Below are positions 25,120-39,000 of a stretch of 64,000 nt of DNA, piece by piece. Source of the DNA: Petrosia ficiformis. Taxonomy: Eukaryota > Porifera > Demospongiae > Haplosclerida > Petrosiidae. The DNA lies in NCBI GenBank assembly GCA_947044365.1, contig OX345638.1, positions 6,891,201 through 6,955,200 on the forward strand. Direction: 5' to 3'. The position numbers and the translations under genes were made by a program. Every line of letters begins with the position of its first letter. Position 1 is the first letter of the stretch. The notes beneath the pieces were generated by a model. The model searched no databases. It saw only the letters and a program-made list of their open reading frames with translations, and was not told the DNA's origin.

Positions 25120-25960
25120 AATCATACCTGAGTGTATCTTTTCATCTTTCTTCTGTGAAATGTCGCTTGAGCTTATAGCTTGGACTGCTATGATATATGC
25201 ATGTAGTGTAAAAATACAACAAATTAATGTTACAGTAGTAAGATACAAATAACATGACAAAACACAATGAGCTCCCATAAAATACTAAAATTGTTGCTTT
25301 AACAGTGGAAAATGAGTGATAATACCTGGCTGTTTCTTTTCCTTCTGTTGCAAACGTTACTTGAGCTTGTATCTTGCACTGCTGTTGAACTAATCAAGAC
25401 AATGGAAGACTACATACAGGTACATGTAGGACGTCTTTGAAAAGACTTTTGCTTTATGTACATGTACGAAATAACTGAATAATAAGAATTAAAGATGTCT
25501 CTCACACTAGAGGCTGACCTCATCTGTTTGACCAAAAAACAAAAAGGGTTTACAATGTGGCCTTCAATATACATAACAAGGCTTGCTGTCATTTTAAAAC
25601 TCTTATATCTCGTACCTTTTTCCAGTGTGGCTTGAAGTTCTAAAATGTTGATATGAAATGTTGTAGGAAGGCCAACCACTCCACTGTCAGGAAGTTGTGT
25701 AATACAGCGACATGAAGGACAACTTACACCACATTTGTCCTGCTGTGTTAATGATAACAATTAATATAAATATCTTTATCAGCGTAGCCATAGTAATCAA
25801 ATACCTTAGTTCTTGTGGTAGATATTGGATACAAGTTGTACAAAATAAATGATGACAAGTTAGCACTTTTGGATTAGTATAATGTATTCAAACAGATACC
25901 CAAGTGAGATTATCTTCCAATTGTTGATTGAATTCATTAGTAGTTCGTTCAGCCATCATA
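25120..25960 (-). pseudogene. TRIM-like RING finger gene, broken
   Basis: Minus strand. A start near 25957 gives MAERTTNEFNQQLEDNLT. The next residues should hold the first RING Cys pair but read W and V followed by TGA. Past the stop the same frame continues as TCHHLFCTTCIQYLPQELR, a good C-x-H-x(3)-C-x(2)-C RING core, to a donor near 25805. The next exon (from about 25742) has CGVSCPSCRCITQLP and GLPTTFHINILELQATL, the end of a TRIM-type RING and its usual linker. Two small downstream exon-like blocks, near 25325-25390 and 25120-25190, resemble each other (AVQ and SSS phrases). Loss of both first-pair Cys plus a stop makes it a pseudogene. The parent was probably a TRIM-like E3 ubiquitin ligase. 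Confidence 0.65.
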
Positions 25961-26349
25961 CAGGTGTGTTATTATTTAAAGAAAGGCACATCTGACATCT
26001 ACATCTTTACTTTCACTCCTTTCGGTCATGTAACACCACTCCCTCAAAATTATTTCAGTTTTTGTTCAATTAGAATTCTACAGGCTCGAACTATAACGAG
26101 CCAGAGGAGTCAAGATACATGTATCTTTAAGATCTTCTTGAGTGGTACGGATTTCTTTGGGGTGTGTTTTTAGCCTCCTCTGTGTTGTTTGGTGTGGATA
26201 AAATTGCTCAGTCTTTTTGTGTTACTTTCAAGAGACATTTGAAAAAGAATAATGGATTCTATTGATTTTTCAAAACTTAGGGTGAGTTCATAATATACTA
26301 ATTATATCTAGAATGTAATTATGTTATAAATGAGATTTTGAGGATCGGT

Positions 26350-26774
26350 TAGTCTCGCTATCCAGCCCCTCCCACTCTATGCTTGTATTGGTAGATAGAT
26401 AATGTATTATACTACATAGATAAGCAATTAAGTGCAATTTCTACACAAGATGCTTTCAGCAAATTGTGATTCAATGATTTAATTGTACTTCTCCCAACAA
26501 ATTCTGTTTTATTGCTAATCTATGTAGTATAATACCTTACCTATCATTCCACCAACTCTTGGGCTGTAGATACTCATATTCAGTGCAAGACGAGCATTTA
26601 AGTCAGGCCTATGAATTTTTGCTGCTTCGCCTTTTTAAACACCTACTCAAGTAATGAGGACTGTACTTAAGGACTATCAGATATCTGGTATTTCTCTGAA
26701 TGAATGCTATGCTTACAGTGTACCACACCCTCCCTGGCTTGTAAAGTGGGAGGGGCTGGCAAGCGAGACTAATT
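26350..26774. mobile_element. MITE with TAGTCTCGC terminal inverted repeats
   Basis: Left end TAGTCTCGCTATCCAGCCCC continues to TCCCACT. The right end is its complement with 2 mismatches in 27 (AGTGGGAGGGGCTGGCAAG then CGAGACTA). Single ends of the same family lie near 24145 and 40787, and a perfect hairpin of the ends only is at 44949. No transposase is present. Confidence 0.8.
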
Positions 26775-26949
26775 ATCAGTCACTTGGGAATAATAAAAGT
26801 TTACCTCTGTTACCACTGTTTTGTGATTCCAAGTGGATCAATAGTTCCTCTTCCAAATTTAGTATATTCTGTTGTCTGTTTACACAGAAGGAACCATTCT
26901 TGAAAATCTAAGCAGGCGTCAACCCAAAAACAATAGATATGAAATACTG

Positions 26950-27146
26950 TAAATCGGGAATATTTCGTCTCTAAAATATTTCAAATTTTTATTTTTCATA
27001 TGTATAAAGTTTCGTACGTGCGTACGTTATTATTTACGAAAACCGTTTTTTTCCGAATACCCGTTTATTTTCGAATTTTTATATTTCGTACGCATACTGT
27101 TATATGAAAATTTATATAGTATGAAATTTTCCCGAATTACGGTAGA
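26950..27146. mobile_element. Small MITE, pogo/Tc1-like ends
   Basis: The ends ACTGTAAATCGGGAATATTT and the complement of AAATTTTCCCGAATTACGGT are imperfect inverted repeats, with TA at both outer edges. The interior carries repeated TTTCGTACG/CGTACGTTA words. It is about 200 bp and non-coding. Confidence 0.6.
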
Positions 27147-27487
27147 ATACACTACTGTAACAGCTGCGTTAAAATTTAGCAATTCACATACAATGTCTAG
27201 CCTTTAAATTTAGCAAAAACCAACAGTGTATAGTCTTAGCTCTTAAATTGTGGTTTCTCTAATTACATGTACATGTATATGTTTAGTATAATATCTAATT
27301 ATTACATACCGAAACAAGAGCCAATTAAGACACGTGTAGTTTGTTCAAAATTATCATGATACATCTATTGTAAGACCACTTTTCAAAGAACTAGTCAATC
27401 ATAAAGCTGATCACTGGTCTTCTCTTCACATGTACACATGTTTATATATATTATGACTGTAGATGTGAAAATCAGTCATTTGGCATA

Positions 27488-27578
27488 CCGTAATTGGGGA
27501 AATTAATGCACTGTTAAAATAATACGAAGTGCCCAAAATTTATAGGCATTGAAATATTAATGCTTGTTTAAATAATGC

Positions 27579-27615
<37 letters not shown>

Positions 27616-28113
27616 CACAAAGTTGACATGGTTCACTTGGCAATTGTATTATGTTGTACCTGCACTAATGTAGTGCATCTATACTGTCTCTCCTAGAGTT
27701 GGAAACTCCTTGGCAAAGTGCTTCACTGCTGCTGCATTTCCACACTGAGCAGCATACTTGGCGATTCTTGCTCTAGCTTCTGGTGTGAAGTGAGTATACT
27801 TTCGCTTTCTCCCGCTAGCTCTGCTTCTCTCCTCCTCTAAGATTTTCTCCACAGCGTTGTTGACTTCTCTTGTGACAGCATCTGCTAGCTCAGCTTCGTT
27901 ACTAGTAGGAAGAGACTGCCTCTTGAAATACTTGAATAACGTAGCCATTTCTCTCAATCGATCGAACTAGAAGTGCTAAAACATGCAGCACTGATTTAAC
28001 GCGTGCAATCTAAATTAACGCGTTGAAAAGAAATATTTTCTTAATATGCGGAAGCCAGTTTACTCGTATTTATAGTATTAATAAGACAGTCGCATTAATT
28101 TCCCCAATTACGG
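27488..28113. mobile_element. Deleted pogo-like DNA transposon
   Basis: Perfect inverted ends CCGTAATTGGGGAAATTAAT (plus GC) are flanked by TA on both sides (27486-27487 and 28114-28115), the Tc1/mariner-pogo target rule. At 626 bp it is far too short for a full transposase. It contains a (CA)n tract at 27581-27613 and one ORF for the DNA-binding part only. Confidence 0.85.
27679..27957 (-). CDS. Transposase N-terminal DNA-binding fragment
   Basis: An open frame of 92 codons inside the pogo-like element. An N-terminal basic stretch (RASGRKRKYTHFTPEARARI) leads into a helix-turn-helix-like region (KYAAQCGNAAAVKHFAKEFP), resembling Psq/CENP-B-type HTH domains at the start of pogo-family transposases. 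It stops right after GETV, where the family would continue into the second HTH and the DDE domain. That point is probably the internal deletion junction. The intact frame could be chance on a recent copy or a kept DNA-binding peptide that competes for the ends; I favour the former. Confidence 0.6.
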   Translation of the reverse strand: MREMATLFKYFKRQSLPTSNEAELADAVTREVNNAVEKILEEERSRASGRKRKYTHFTPEARARIAKYAAQCGNAAAVKHFAKEFPTLGETV

Positions 28114-28544
28114 TATGTGAAGTTTGTCAAATGCTTGTTATTTAGCCATTTTTATTACAAGAAACTAACTAAATTTGGTATCACGATGGACCAATAGTTG
28201 CTCTTCCTGACTACCTGTACAACATAGGTGTCAATACAAATGTTTAGATGATGTATTTGACAAAATTATTATGTGCCAATGACTGATTTTCACATCTGTG
28301 GTCACATATGTACATGTACAAACCAATGTCATTAAGAGTCACACTGATCATCTGTTTACATGTACACATGTACTTATACACAACTGTATTTACATGTACA
28401 TGTACAAATAATGTCATTATGATTCACACTGATCATCTGTGATCTCGACAAAATTTGCCAAAATGTTACAGTTGAACTAACCCTCCAACTCCTGTCCAGT
28501 GAGTCTCTATCTTATAGGACTTATAGGACAAAGACAGTGCTTGT

Positions 28545-28763
28545 CTTGATGTGGCAGCAACTAGCTTTTGGGACTGTCATGGTCAAAGTGCATTCTTTAA
28601 TGTTAGAGTGTTTAACTCTCTTGCACAAACCCATGTCAGTCAACCTTTAGCTACTTGCTACAGAAAGCACGAACATGAGAAAAGAAGAATTTATGAACAA
28701 AGAGTCAGAGATGTTGAGCATGGTTGTTTTTCCCCACTAGTTTTTAATACCTTGATCAGGTGA
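28545..28763 (+). mobile_element. LINE-type pol C-terminal fragment
   Basis: The frame reads VRVFNSLAQTHVSQPLATCY, then HEKRRIYEQRVRDVEHGCFS and PLVFNT. This string resembles the C-terminal end of pol proteins from non-LTR elements in sponges and corals. No RT or endonuclease part is near, so it is a scrap. Confidence 0.55.
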
Positions 28764-29099
28764 TAATGAGGCTATTACAACTACTGTATACAAGAGAATA
28801 GTTTCAATGATATCTGAGAAATATGACCGTCAATACAGTAACACAATAAGATAGATCAGATTAAATTTCTCTCTGCTAAGGTCAACTATTATGTGCTTAC
28901 GAGGGTCACGGTCCTCTCCTGTAACTGTTCTATATCTCCTGACTCAGACATTGACCTTGCCCTTGCCCTTGCCCTTCATGAGGGGAGTGTCACTTTAAAT
29001 ACTCATAATATTATACCCTTACAGTTTTACTTGTTATTTTTATAGATCATACACAATACTCTCTCTCTCTTTCTCTCTCTCAGTATAAATAGGCATTTC

Positions 29100-29660
29100 T
29101 TCCCGACCCAAAAGTCACAAATATCTCAACTGATTGGAACAATGGATTCAGTTTATCAGTATTGGTAGACAAGCTCCACCCAGGTCTAATTCATGATCAT
29201 GCTTCTCTAGATCCTAATAATGAATTGGAGAATACTCGATATGCTATGAGTATAGCCAAAAAGAAACTGGCTCTGGTACGTTTCAGACAACATTCGATGG
29301 AACAGTATGGCCAATTGACTTTCAGCTTGTGTCTTCTGTTGCACGTGTTTTCAGATATTGTTATCTTTGTATCATAGACTGGAGAATACACCATTGATGT
29401 CAAATAGGTTGGCATTCATATTCCTGACAGTCCATTCAAAGACAGTCACAGCTAAAGAGGTATTTCCTCAGCCAACAGCTTGTGTGATTCTAGAGCAACC
29501 ATTAGGTCATGTGAAAGTGCGGGAGGAGACAGTTGTGAAAGTGGATTGCTCGAGTGCTGGAAAGGGAGAGCTTAGAGCTTTACTAATTACTCCTAAAGTT
29601 GAAATGCCAAATCATTGAAGATGACATTTATACTGTTCACACGTGAACTGATACCTGATT
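29100..29660 (+). pseudogene. Filamin-like fragment (CH domain and Ig-like repeat), decayed
   Basis: From about 29112 a frame gives VTNISTDWNNGFSLSVLVDK, HPGLIHDHASLDPNN and ELENTRYAMSIAKKKLAL, the core of the second calponin-homology domain of filamin-type actin-binding proteins. After a gap, 29440-29610 reads VREETVVKVDCSSAGKGELR, typical of a filamin Ig-like repeat. The continuation (IEDDIYTVH) is in a different frame and soon meets stops. No further filamin repeats or acceptable splice chain were seen, so I call it a pseudogene fragment of an actin cross-linker. Confidence 0.65.
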
Positions 29661-30049
29661 CAGTCTCCCATTTTATTCCATGTTAATGACCCAGCACAAA
29701 CTGGACATCAATCAAATCTCTTCCCAAACCACACCCATGAATAAAATATTCAAACTACATGTTAATACAAAGAGTTGTGATGAAGGTCGCATGACAGCAA
29801 AAGCAATGTCTCCTGGAAGCTCCAATTGCAACCTGTCGAGGTGATTTGGATGTTGAGCAGGATACTGCTAAAGGCGGTATTAAGCTAATTTTTGATAATT
29901 GTATACATGTATTTATTAGAAAGTATTGGATTTGGTCAAAAATTAAAATCTAAAGAGGAGGAATAGTAGCAAGTTATTTTGTGTGTACAATCATAATAGA
30001 GTACATGTACATGTACAGTAGTACTAAACTAAACTAACAGGTATATATA
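29661..30049. promoter_or_regulatory. 3' flank of kelch/ZU5 gene with poly(A) signal
   Basis: On the minus strand an AATAAA (plus positions 29912-29917 read TTTATT) lies about 135 bases after the stop of the kelch/ZU5 gene, a good candidate poly(A) signal. Otherwise only traces of the filamin-like fragment were seen. Confidence 0.5.
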
Positions 30050-33000
30050 CTACATATTTAACCGAATTCCCAATTCATCTCTGACTGACTCTTGTATGGA
30101 TTTCTTGATCTTGTTAGCTGCATCGACATATGGACCACGTATTTCATAGAAAGCATTGAAGAATCTCACACAATACTCCTCAATCTCTTCTAGGTCATCT
30201 TTGAATTCAAAACCAGACAAGAAACAGTTAATAATATTATCACTGGTAGGACTTGTCTGAACATCACGTGTTATTATACCAGCTTCTAATAATTCATCAG
30301 CAAACGTTTTCAATGAACCAGTCTTAAATAATCGAGTGAGTTTAGCATGATTCTTCTCCATTACTAGTTCAATACATCTTATAACTTGACTAATATCAAT
30401 ATGAGATCTATCAGTGCCTGTATAAATATAATTACATTAAATACAATTATTTAAAAAGATTTATAATGAGGGTATTGTCATGGCTATAACAGTATGATTA
30501 GTGTAAATTTACACCTAGAGTGTAATATATTACCCTTTTAAGAAGTCAAATCTCCAAAATCAAAATTTTCCAAGGTAGCGTGCCCCTAAATGGAGTGTAC
30601 TATGCATACTGTACTAGTACTTTGCCTCCCATTTTAAAACTCAACCTACATGTACATTTTGCCCACCTCTTGCACAGATTCCTCAAAACATTTCTGATAA
30701 TGCACAGGCTTTGCTTTGACATTATCTAACCTCAAACTGTTTTAAGCAAACACTTCATACATCAATGATAACTGATGCAACTACTTCACTTTAAATTATT
30801 TTTGTATAATAATGCAAATACCATAGTCAGAACTACAACTTAATTTATTATACTATTATATTAAATACTAACCTGTAAGATTAGATGAAGCACCAAAATG
30901 TTGTACTGTCCGACAGGTATCTGTCATAAGAGAATTAAGAGTATTATGTGTACATAGAATGTACAATTATTATAATACCTGTAGTTTCTAGGAAGCGAGT
31001 TATAAATATCTCTTCAGTTAGAGACACAACCCTTTTTAAAGGCACAGAATAGCTCAAAAGTTTTGCCACCTTCTGTTCATTATCAGCATATACACTCACT
31101 AGACAAGATGGAGGGTCTGGAAGACCAAGACTATCACTTCTACCAAACTTATCCATAGACACCTTTGACAACTGTGAAAATCGATAAATACACATTTCTA
31201 TAAATATTAACATTTGTCAAATCTATAAATAAATTGTGCTGTGAATTACGTATACAGAAATATTACTCTGCAAGGCTTAGTATGAGGACTGATGACCCAT
31301 TCATTGAAAGGTTTCTCTTGTTTCTTGTCCATTATTAACTCCAGATAATAGCTGTCATAACTGAACTTAAATGACACGCTTTGATCAACTTTAGCTTGTG
31401 GATGATGTTTCAATACATACTATAGTACCATGTAATGGAACAATTAACATTATTACAAGTGTAGAACAGTATATTATTTACCTTCGACAGAGCATTCAAA
31501 TCCTTCACAGCTATGAATCTCATTAACCATCTATTTTTGCCACAACTCTCATAAAATATTTTACCTCCATAATTGATACTGGAAGCTATTATATGAATAA
31601 TTATATTACAAGTACTTGTATATATAATGATGACTATAGTTTACATAGACAAGTCTACAAATAAAGTACATGTATATATATATATATATATTATAAACAT
31701 TGACACCAATACATGTATATGTTAAAATGTCTAATTGATGAAATTATTCACTAAAACGCCATTCCTATTACAAAGTGTAATACATTACATGATATCATAC
31801 ATATGTATATTGGTAATGTTATTATAATGAGTATATAGATATAATTATTACTTACTGTTCTTCAGTTTTTGTATTTGTGCATCAGGTGTGTTGATAATAT
31901 CATCATTAGTAGTAATAACATCATTTTCATCTGCTAAAAAGGAGACAAATAACAGAGTAAAATTAATGATAATTATTAATTATACATCTCTCTTCTTGTA
32001 TATCAGGTGAAGTGATATTATTTTCAGTACTAATATCATCAATATTTTTATGTTTTACTTCATGTGTTTCTTGGTTATCAGATGAGATATCTTCTCTGTC
32101 CTCTATATCATAAGTATTAGATACATTATCAATAGATTGAATATCAACAAAATTAATTTATAATAAAATTAATACAACAAATTGTGATTTGTAGTATAAT
32201 TATTTTATAATATCATTATACCATATTCCAGATTGTAGATTAGTGGGACAGTTTGAGTATTAGAATCTTCCCGAAATGTAGAATCAGTACTATGTGAAGA
32301 AGATCTTTCAGCTAGCACAAAAAAATAGTTTTTATCACATCAGTGTATAAGCATTATTACAAACCTTCGTTTTTACTTTCAGCTTTTCGTTTAGGATAAG
32401 GTACTTCTGTAGAATCATCATTTGGTCGTCTTCTGACTATTGAAACTGCTAACGATAAAATAGTAGTACATAATTTCAGCTCATATGAAACATGTGTCAA
32501 AAAGTATAAATTATTATACTAGGTTATTCTTCACATAAAACATCAAAAATAAACAATATTTGTAAATATTTATACCTTCTTTAACTTTGTTGATATCAGT
32601 CAATACATTAACATTTGTATCTTGTGATTCCACAATACTGGCATCACTATCATTATCTAAGAAATTATGTTCCTTGTTATAGTAACAATACATACCTTCA
32701 CTGTCATCACTGCTTCTTGTTCTTTTAGCTGAAGGTAGTTCCTCTGACTCTTTGCTATTTCGTTTTCTAACTAATCTCACATCCAGAGTATCTGTATACA
32801 AATAAATCATACATAACTTATATCAACACATTAGCTGACAAAGGGGATGCAATTATCTATTCAATGGTGGTTTGTTGTACTTGCACTATTTAAGAAAGAT
32901 TTTGGGATGGAGCTACATGTATTAGAGAGCACTTAGGTGGGTGAAAAGCAATATTACATATCTACAATATGCTAACTGATAAATACTCATATGCATTATT

Positions 33001-36000
33001 CAGCCATTTCGTATTTAAAATATAAATCCTGTTCTTTGATATAAGTGCCCAAGTTATATGGCTTTCAGTACAAAACTGATTCATTACAAGCACATGTTTA
33101 CGTAATGATGACTATAGTATACATAGACAAGTTTACAAATAAACTAGACATTCTTTATGTGTGTATATACTTGTACATTTACTGCATTGTCACCAATATA
33201 CGTTAAAATGTCAAATGGCTGAAATTATTCATACATCACCATACATAAACCATTCCATTACATGAAGTGTAATACATTACATGATATTATACATGTGTAT
33301 ATATAATTATATATTTATCAGTATATTATCTGATATGAGTATAGATATAATACTTACGTTTCTTTTGTTTTTGTATTTGTTTATCAGGTGTGTTGATAAT
33401 ATCATCATTAGTAGTAATAACATCATTTTCATCTGCTAAAATAAGGCGAATAATAATTATTAAAATAAAATTAATGATAATTATTAATATTACTTTTTTG
33501 TTCTTGTATATCAGGTGAGGTGGTACTATTTTCAGTACTAATATCACCAATATTTTTACGTTTCACTTCTTCATATGTTTCTTGGTTATTAGATGAGATA
33601 TCTTCTGTGTCCTCTATAGTATATATTAGATACAGTATCAGTTAAGTGAACAACATGTAATATATAAAAAATTTTATATAATGTTAATAGCTAATTATAA
33701 TAATTATTAATATCCTAACCATGTTCAATTGTGGTCTGTATTTCACTACTAGTATCACTAAAAAGATTCTTGTCCTCTGGAGGTAGTGAGTGAGTTGTCT
33801 CAGTTGATTGAATGTTAACTAAGAATAATAATTATTATGATAAGTATAATTGCACCAGTAATATCCTAACCATGTCCAGAATCTCCAGATGTGGTCTGTG
33901 TCGTATTACTAGTAGGATTCTTGTCCTCTGAAGATGAGTCAGTACTACCAGTTGATTCATCATCAGCTAATAGTATAAAAAATACTAATAAATGATTAAT
34001 TATATCGTATTAGTAATCTAACCACTGTCATTATCACTACTAGGATCTGAAGGTGACTGTTCCTCTTCATCAGATGTGGTGTGCACACTATCACCATTAC
34101 TCTTCAAGACTATACCAGTTATAGAAAACTTGGAACGAACTATTTTTCCATACTGACTATCAGTATAGAATTTACCACCCTCTATGAATTGGAACTTGTA
34201 TGGTGGTACTGACTTTTTTATAGGTGCTATTATGAAACTGAGATATTTCAGTTGTCGTGAACTCTTCAAGGTTACACAGTGCTGTATCTCTAGTTCCACT
34301 GGCTGGAGAAAGGTTTCAGGAAACTGTATGACATATAAAGCACTGACAAGCTCAATGTCATCAGGAAACTGGAATTTACCACCAACAAGAGCTTTGATAA
34401 GCACTTGTGATGGTGGGAGGGTACCTTCTGGGAAATTCATCTTAAATCCATAATCTCCCCAATCCAGAGTGTTCCTTTTAATATGAAACACCTTCTGTTT
34501 AGCTACATGAAGATCAGGATCATCTGTATAATAATATGAGATTTTGATAACAACAGAGATTAGTATATTAATTATATAACATTTTTTACCTGGTATAGAA
34601 ATGATGTCACTGGAGTTTTGTGGTACAAGTGATGATGTCTTTCTATTTTCCTCTGACTGTTTCATTTCTTGTATAGTAAATTCAAGTTCCCTTATTCTCT
34701 CTCTCTGCATTTGTAATTCCTCCAAATGTACTTCATTATTCTCTACCATATTCTGTAGTTCATCTGTTTGTGAAATTTTACCAACCACTGTTGTGTGTAG
34801 TGACTTCACTTCTATAATGAAAGAATAAGTTTTGGAGCTCTGTTAATTTCAAGTAGGACATGACTTACGTTCTTGTAGTGATTCTAGTTCTTTCACTATC
34901 TCATCCTTCTTCTCCAACATACACTGTAGTTCCTCTACTTGTTCATTCTTACTAATAACTGTTGTTTGTAGTGACTCTATCTCTGATGTAATAAGATAAT
35001 CAGTGATCACATAATAATACTAGTAATACTCATCTAACCTTCTTCCAATATTAACATCTTATCACTAATATCTAATTTAGGTTTATCCTCATCTACAGGT
35101 TTTGATTTCTTCTCTTCTAATGATTCTCTTTCCAGAGTCTTCTCATAATAAACTTCCATTGTCTCTTCATCTAATGAAAACACATAATACTCAATACACA
35201 TTCAATAGATATGATATGTATTAATATAGACCTGATGAAAGGGTAGATGTGAGTTTAAGTTTCTCTTCCAAATCTGTGATCTGTTGTGTTTTTGCTAATG
35301 ATGCTTTCTTTTCAATCATCAATAATGTCTGAGAATCTTGCGACTCTAAACGCAAAAATAATGATTTCAAAAATTATATTTACATTTAATACCGATATAT
35401 GTATTAAAGTTGGTATTGATGCTGATACTGTAATTTTTTATTGTTTCAGTATCGGCAGTGTGAATAACCAATACTGCTCCACATGGCCATTGGGTGTGGT
35501 GCCCGTGAGAAGATCAGTGATGGCCGAGAAAACAAGTGGAGTTTGGCAGTACATATTTCTCAGTTTATGCAACAGATAGTAGCAGAGTATGATGTCCTTC
35601 ATATGCAGAAACTGTATCTACATTTGCACATTTTCACATCAATTAAAATGAGTTAGGCTTGAAATTTTTATTCCCACAAAGCAATTATAAATTGTCAATT
35701 GGTAATTATCAGTATCAGCCAAGTTTGCTCATTCAAACAATTGGTATTGGGTAAATATGATATCAGTGGAACCCTATCAATGTTATATAATTTGTGGTTG
35801 TATCAGAAGCACTGACGTACATTATCCTTATTGTATGAAAACTCAAGAAGCACAAAATTAAGTTTGAATCATCCACATATCACTATAAATCAGTTAATTA
35901 TAAAGTGCTTGGTTACTATTGTGCACTCAAGGTGTAGTCTACTGTAACTCGCTTCACTCGTGCTGTATGTTTATATTGACCACACCTCTTATGCTGTAAT

Positions 36001-39000
36001 TTTTATATTATAAGTTACCTCGTCTTGTTGCAATTGACACTTTCTTGTAAATATCATAATATCAAGTATTGAAATCACATATAATAGATTATATTCATTA
36101 TCTGACCTTTCTCTAGTGTATCTGATTTATCTATTAATGTCGTCTCTCTTGTCTTTAGGTGTGTAATTTCATCGCTCTTCTCTCTCATCTCAACACTTAG
36201 TTTCAATAATTCTGATTCTTTCTCAAATATGGACTTCTCCGTTATTCTCTGCTTCTCTTCAACTTCCTCTATTTGACAAGTTTTATCATCAACTCTTCTC
36301 TGTAGTGACTTCACTTCTATAGTAACCAAATAAGTTATGAAGTTCAGCTATTTCTGAAAAGGACATGACTTACGTTCTTGTAGTGATTCTAGCTCTTTCG
36401 TTTTCATTCTCAATAAAGTCTTTAGTTCCTCTACTTGAGAAGTTTTGTCAAATATTTCTGTCTGTAGTGGCTTGACTTCTATAATTATGTGAAAAGATAT
36501 TTGAAATTAATTCAACTGTAAAATAAGATATGACTTATGTTCTTGTATTGACTCTAGTTCTTTCACTATCTCATCCTTCTTCTCCAACTTACTCTGTAGT
36601 TCCTCTACTTGTTCATTCTTACTGATAACTATTGTTTGTAGTGACTGTATCTCTGATGTAATGAGATAATCATTGATCACATAATAATACTAGTAATACT
36701 CATCTAACCTTCTTCCAATATTAACATCTTATCACTAATATCTGATTTAGGTTTATCCTCATCTACAGGTTTTGATTTCTTCTCTTCTAATGGTTCTCTT
36801 TCCATTGTCTCCTCATCTAATGAAAACACATAATACTGAATACACATTCAATAGATATGATATATGTATTAATATAGACCTGATGAAAGGGTTGATGTGA
36901 GTTTAAGTTTCTCTTCCAAATCTTTGATCTGCTTTTTGGAATAGTCCAGTTCTGAAGGAAAAGAATTTCACCATGACTGTGTGTTAAGAATTAATTGATA
37001 TTATTATCTCACCTTTGTTTAACATGTCTATTGTGTATTTTAGTGATGATTCACTTGATTGTAATAAAGTAAGTTTCATATCTTTCTCTCTCATATCAAC
37101 ACTCCATTTCTCTTCTTCTTTCTCACGTATCATCACCTCCTGTGTTTTATACCAGTGTCGTTCACTATCCCAAATACGTTTCAGTATGAACTCATCATCT
37201 CTATACACTACATGTATATAATATATCAATTGACAACTGTAATGTGTAATATTTATTATATGGTATACATACCTATGAGAAAAACATGCAAATAAAGATA
37301 GGTAGATAGATAAAGAGATACATAGATAGATACAATGTTTGTTGAGTCATAATAATGAAGGTGTGTCTTCACAAGTACATGTATCATTGGTTACACAATT
37401 GTATGAGTAGTGTAAGACTTATTAGGTTTCAATACAATCATGCACACTGCATTCCTAACATTCCATATAAACCTGCATAAGTACAGCTCTTTGTATTTTG
37501 CTTTATAGCAGTGTAAGTACTGATGTAGGGTTATATGGAAGTGGTTTGTTTAATTTTGGGTCTACCTCCTAACCTTGTTCACATGCTTTTTGGGTTTTGA
37601 TGTCCCTACATCTTCCTTCATTTTTATTGAAAATGTTTGTTTTTTTTATTCTGGTTATATGAGTAGTGTAAAAAGTTAATAATATTCATTATAATATCTA
37701 TTGATGAACAATAATCAACATGTAATATTATTACTACTACACAATAATATTATAATCACATATTATATACATACTTCCATACATCCATGCATACTAAGAT
37801 AAATACATATAATACATACACGTATGTCTGTACTAATATAGGCATGCAGGTGTACATGTGTCTATGTAGGTTAATAATGATGACAGTAAGAACAGAAAAT
37901 GGACTGACACTTTGTCTTTATTTATGAATCATAGGATACTTGAATATCTCAGAATAGGTAACTACAAATGTATCAGTGAATCTACAATTATTGGATTATT
38001 ATCTTGTATACATGAAGCTAGATTTTCATATAGCTTTAATAATCTTGTATGTCATAGACTGTACACATTCCAGTGAACATGATAATGATCACTAATAATA
38101 ATATATCACATGATATGTATATTAATTATCATACCTAATTCAATGATCGTTGTAATATTACATCCAATGACTGGTTGACCTTTACCATGATTATCAGACT
38201 GATAATATTTACTGTATCCTCCAGTCACTACAATCCAAAATCTTTCTTTTGATATATAGTATGTTGACATGGAGTGGGCAAATCTTGTAGTAACTGAATC
38301 AGGAAGATTTATCTGAAGAGATGAATAATTAACATATAAACTATATGTTATAAATGAGGAACACATCATTATAATATTATTAGTACAAGAAAGAGTATGT
38401 TTCAGTTAATAAAATATAATTATTTGAAATGTAATGATAACACTTTTAACTCATATTTGTGATATACCAGTATTTTCAATATTAATATTAATTTTGATCA
38501 TAACAAAACTGATGCCAATAATATATTAATATATGGACAACAATGTGTCATGTGATATACATTACCTGATACCAGATAAAACTGGAGAGATTCATTATCC
38601 AGCAGTCCTTCAGTATTTGACTATTACCATCCAATCCTCCCAATACCATGAAATGAGATACATTTGATATAGTAGTGATAATAGTACTGGAATGACAAAT
38701 TCTTGCCTCAGGCCATTTCAATGCAGTAACAGATGATTTGGCTACTTTCTTAAAATCCTATAGTATTAGTAATACAACATGGGTTCATTATCAATAGGTT
38801 TATAAAGATGAGAATGAAATAGTCCCTACTTATAATAATTCATGTATCATTAATAAAAGGTATAGTTTACAAGTGAATTATTTTGAGTGATTATTACTTA
38901 CTAACAAACAGAACATGTACTCTTTAGTGTAATAATAATTACAACTGAGGAACTCTGCGACATGTTATTGTTAAAATAACAAATTTATTGGTTAGTACAG

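Noticed and set aside
35340..35990. Separate gene or transposon inside a kelch/ZU5 intron (ORF at 35286-35579)
   Set aside because: The ORF has no family look. Recurrent TATCAG/CTGATA words hint at a decayed DNA transposon but I could not define ends.
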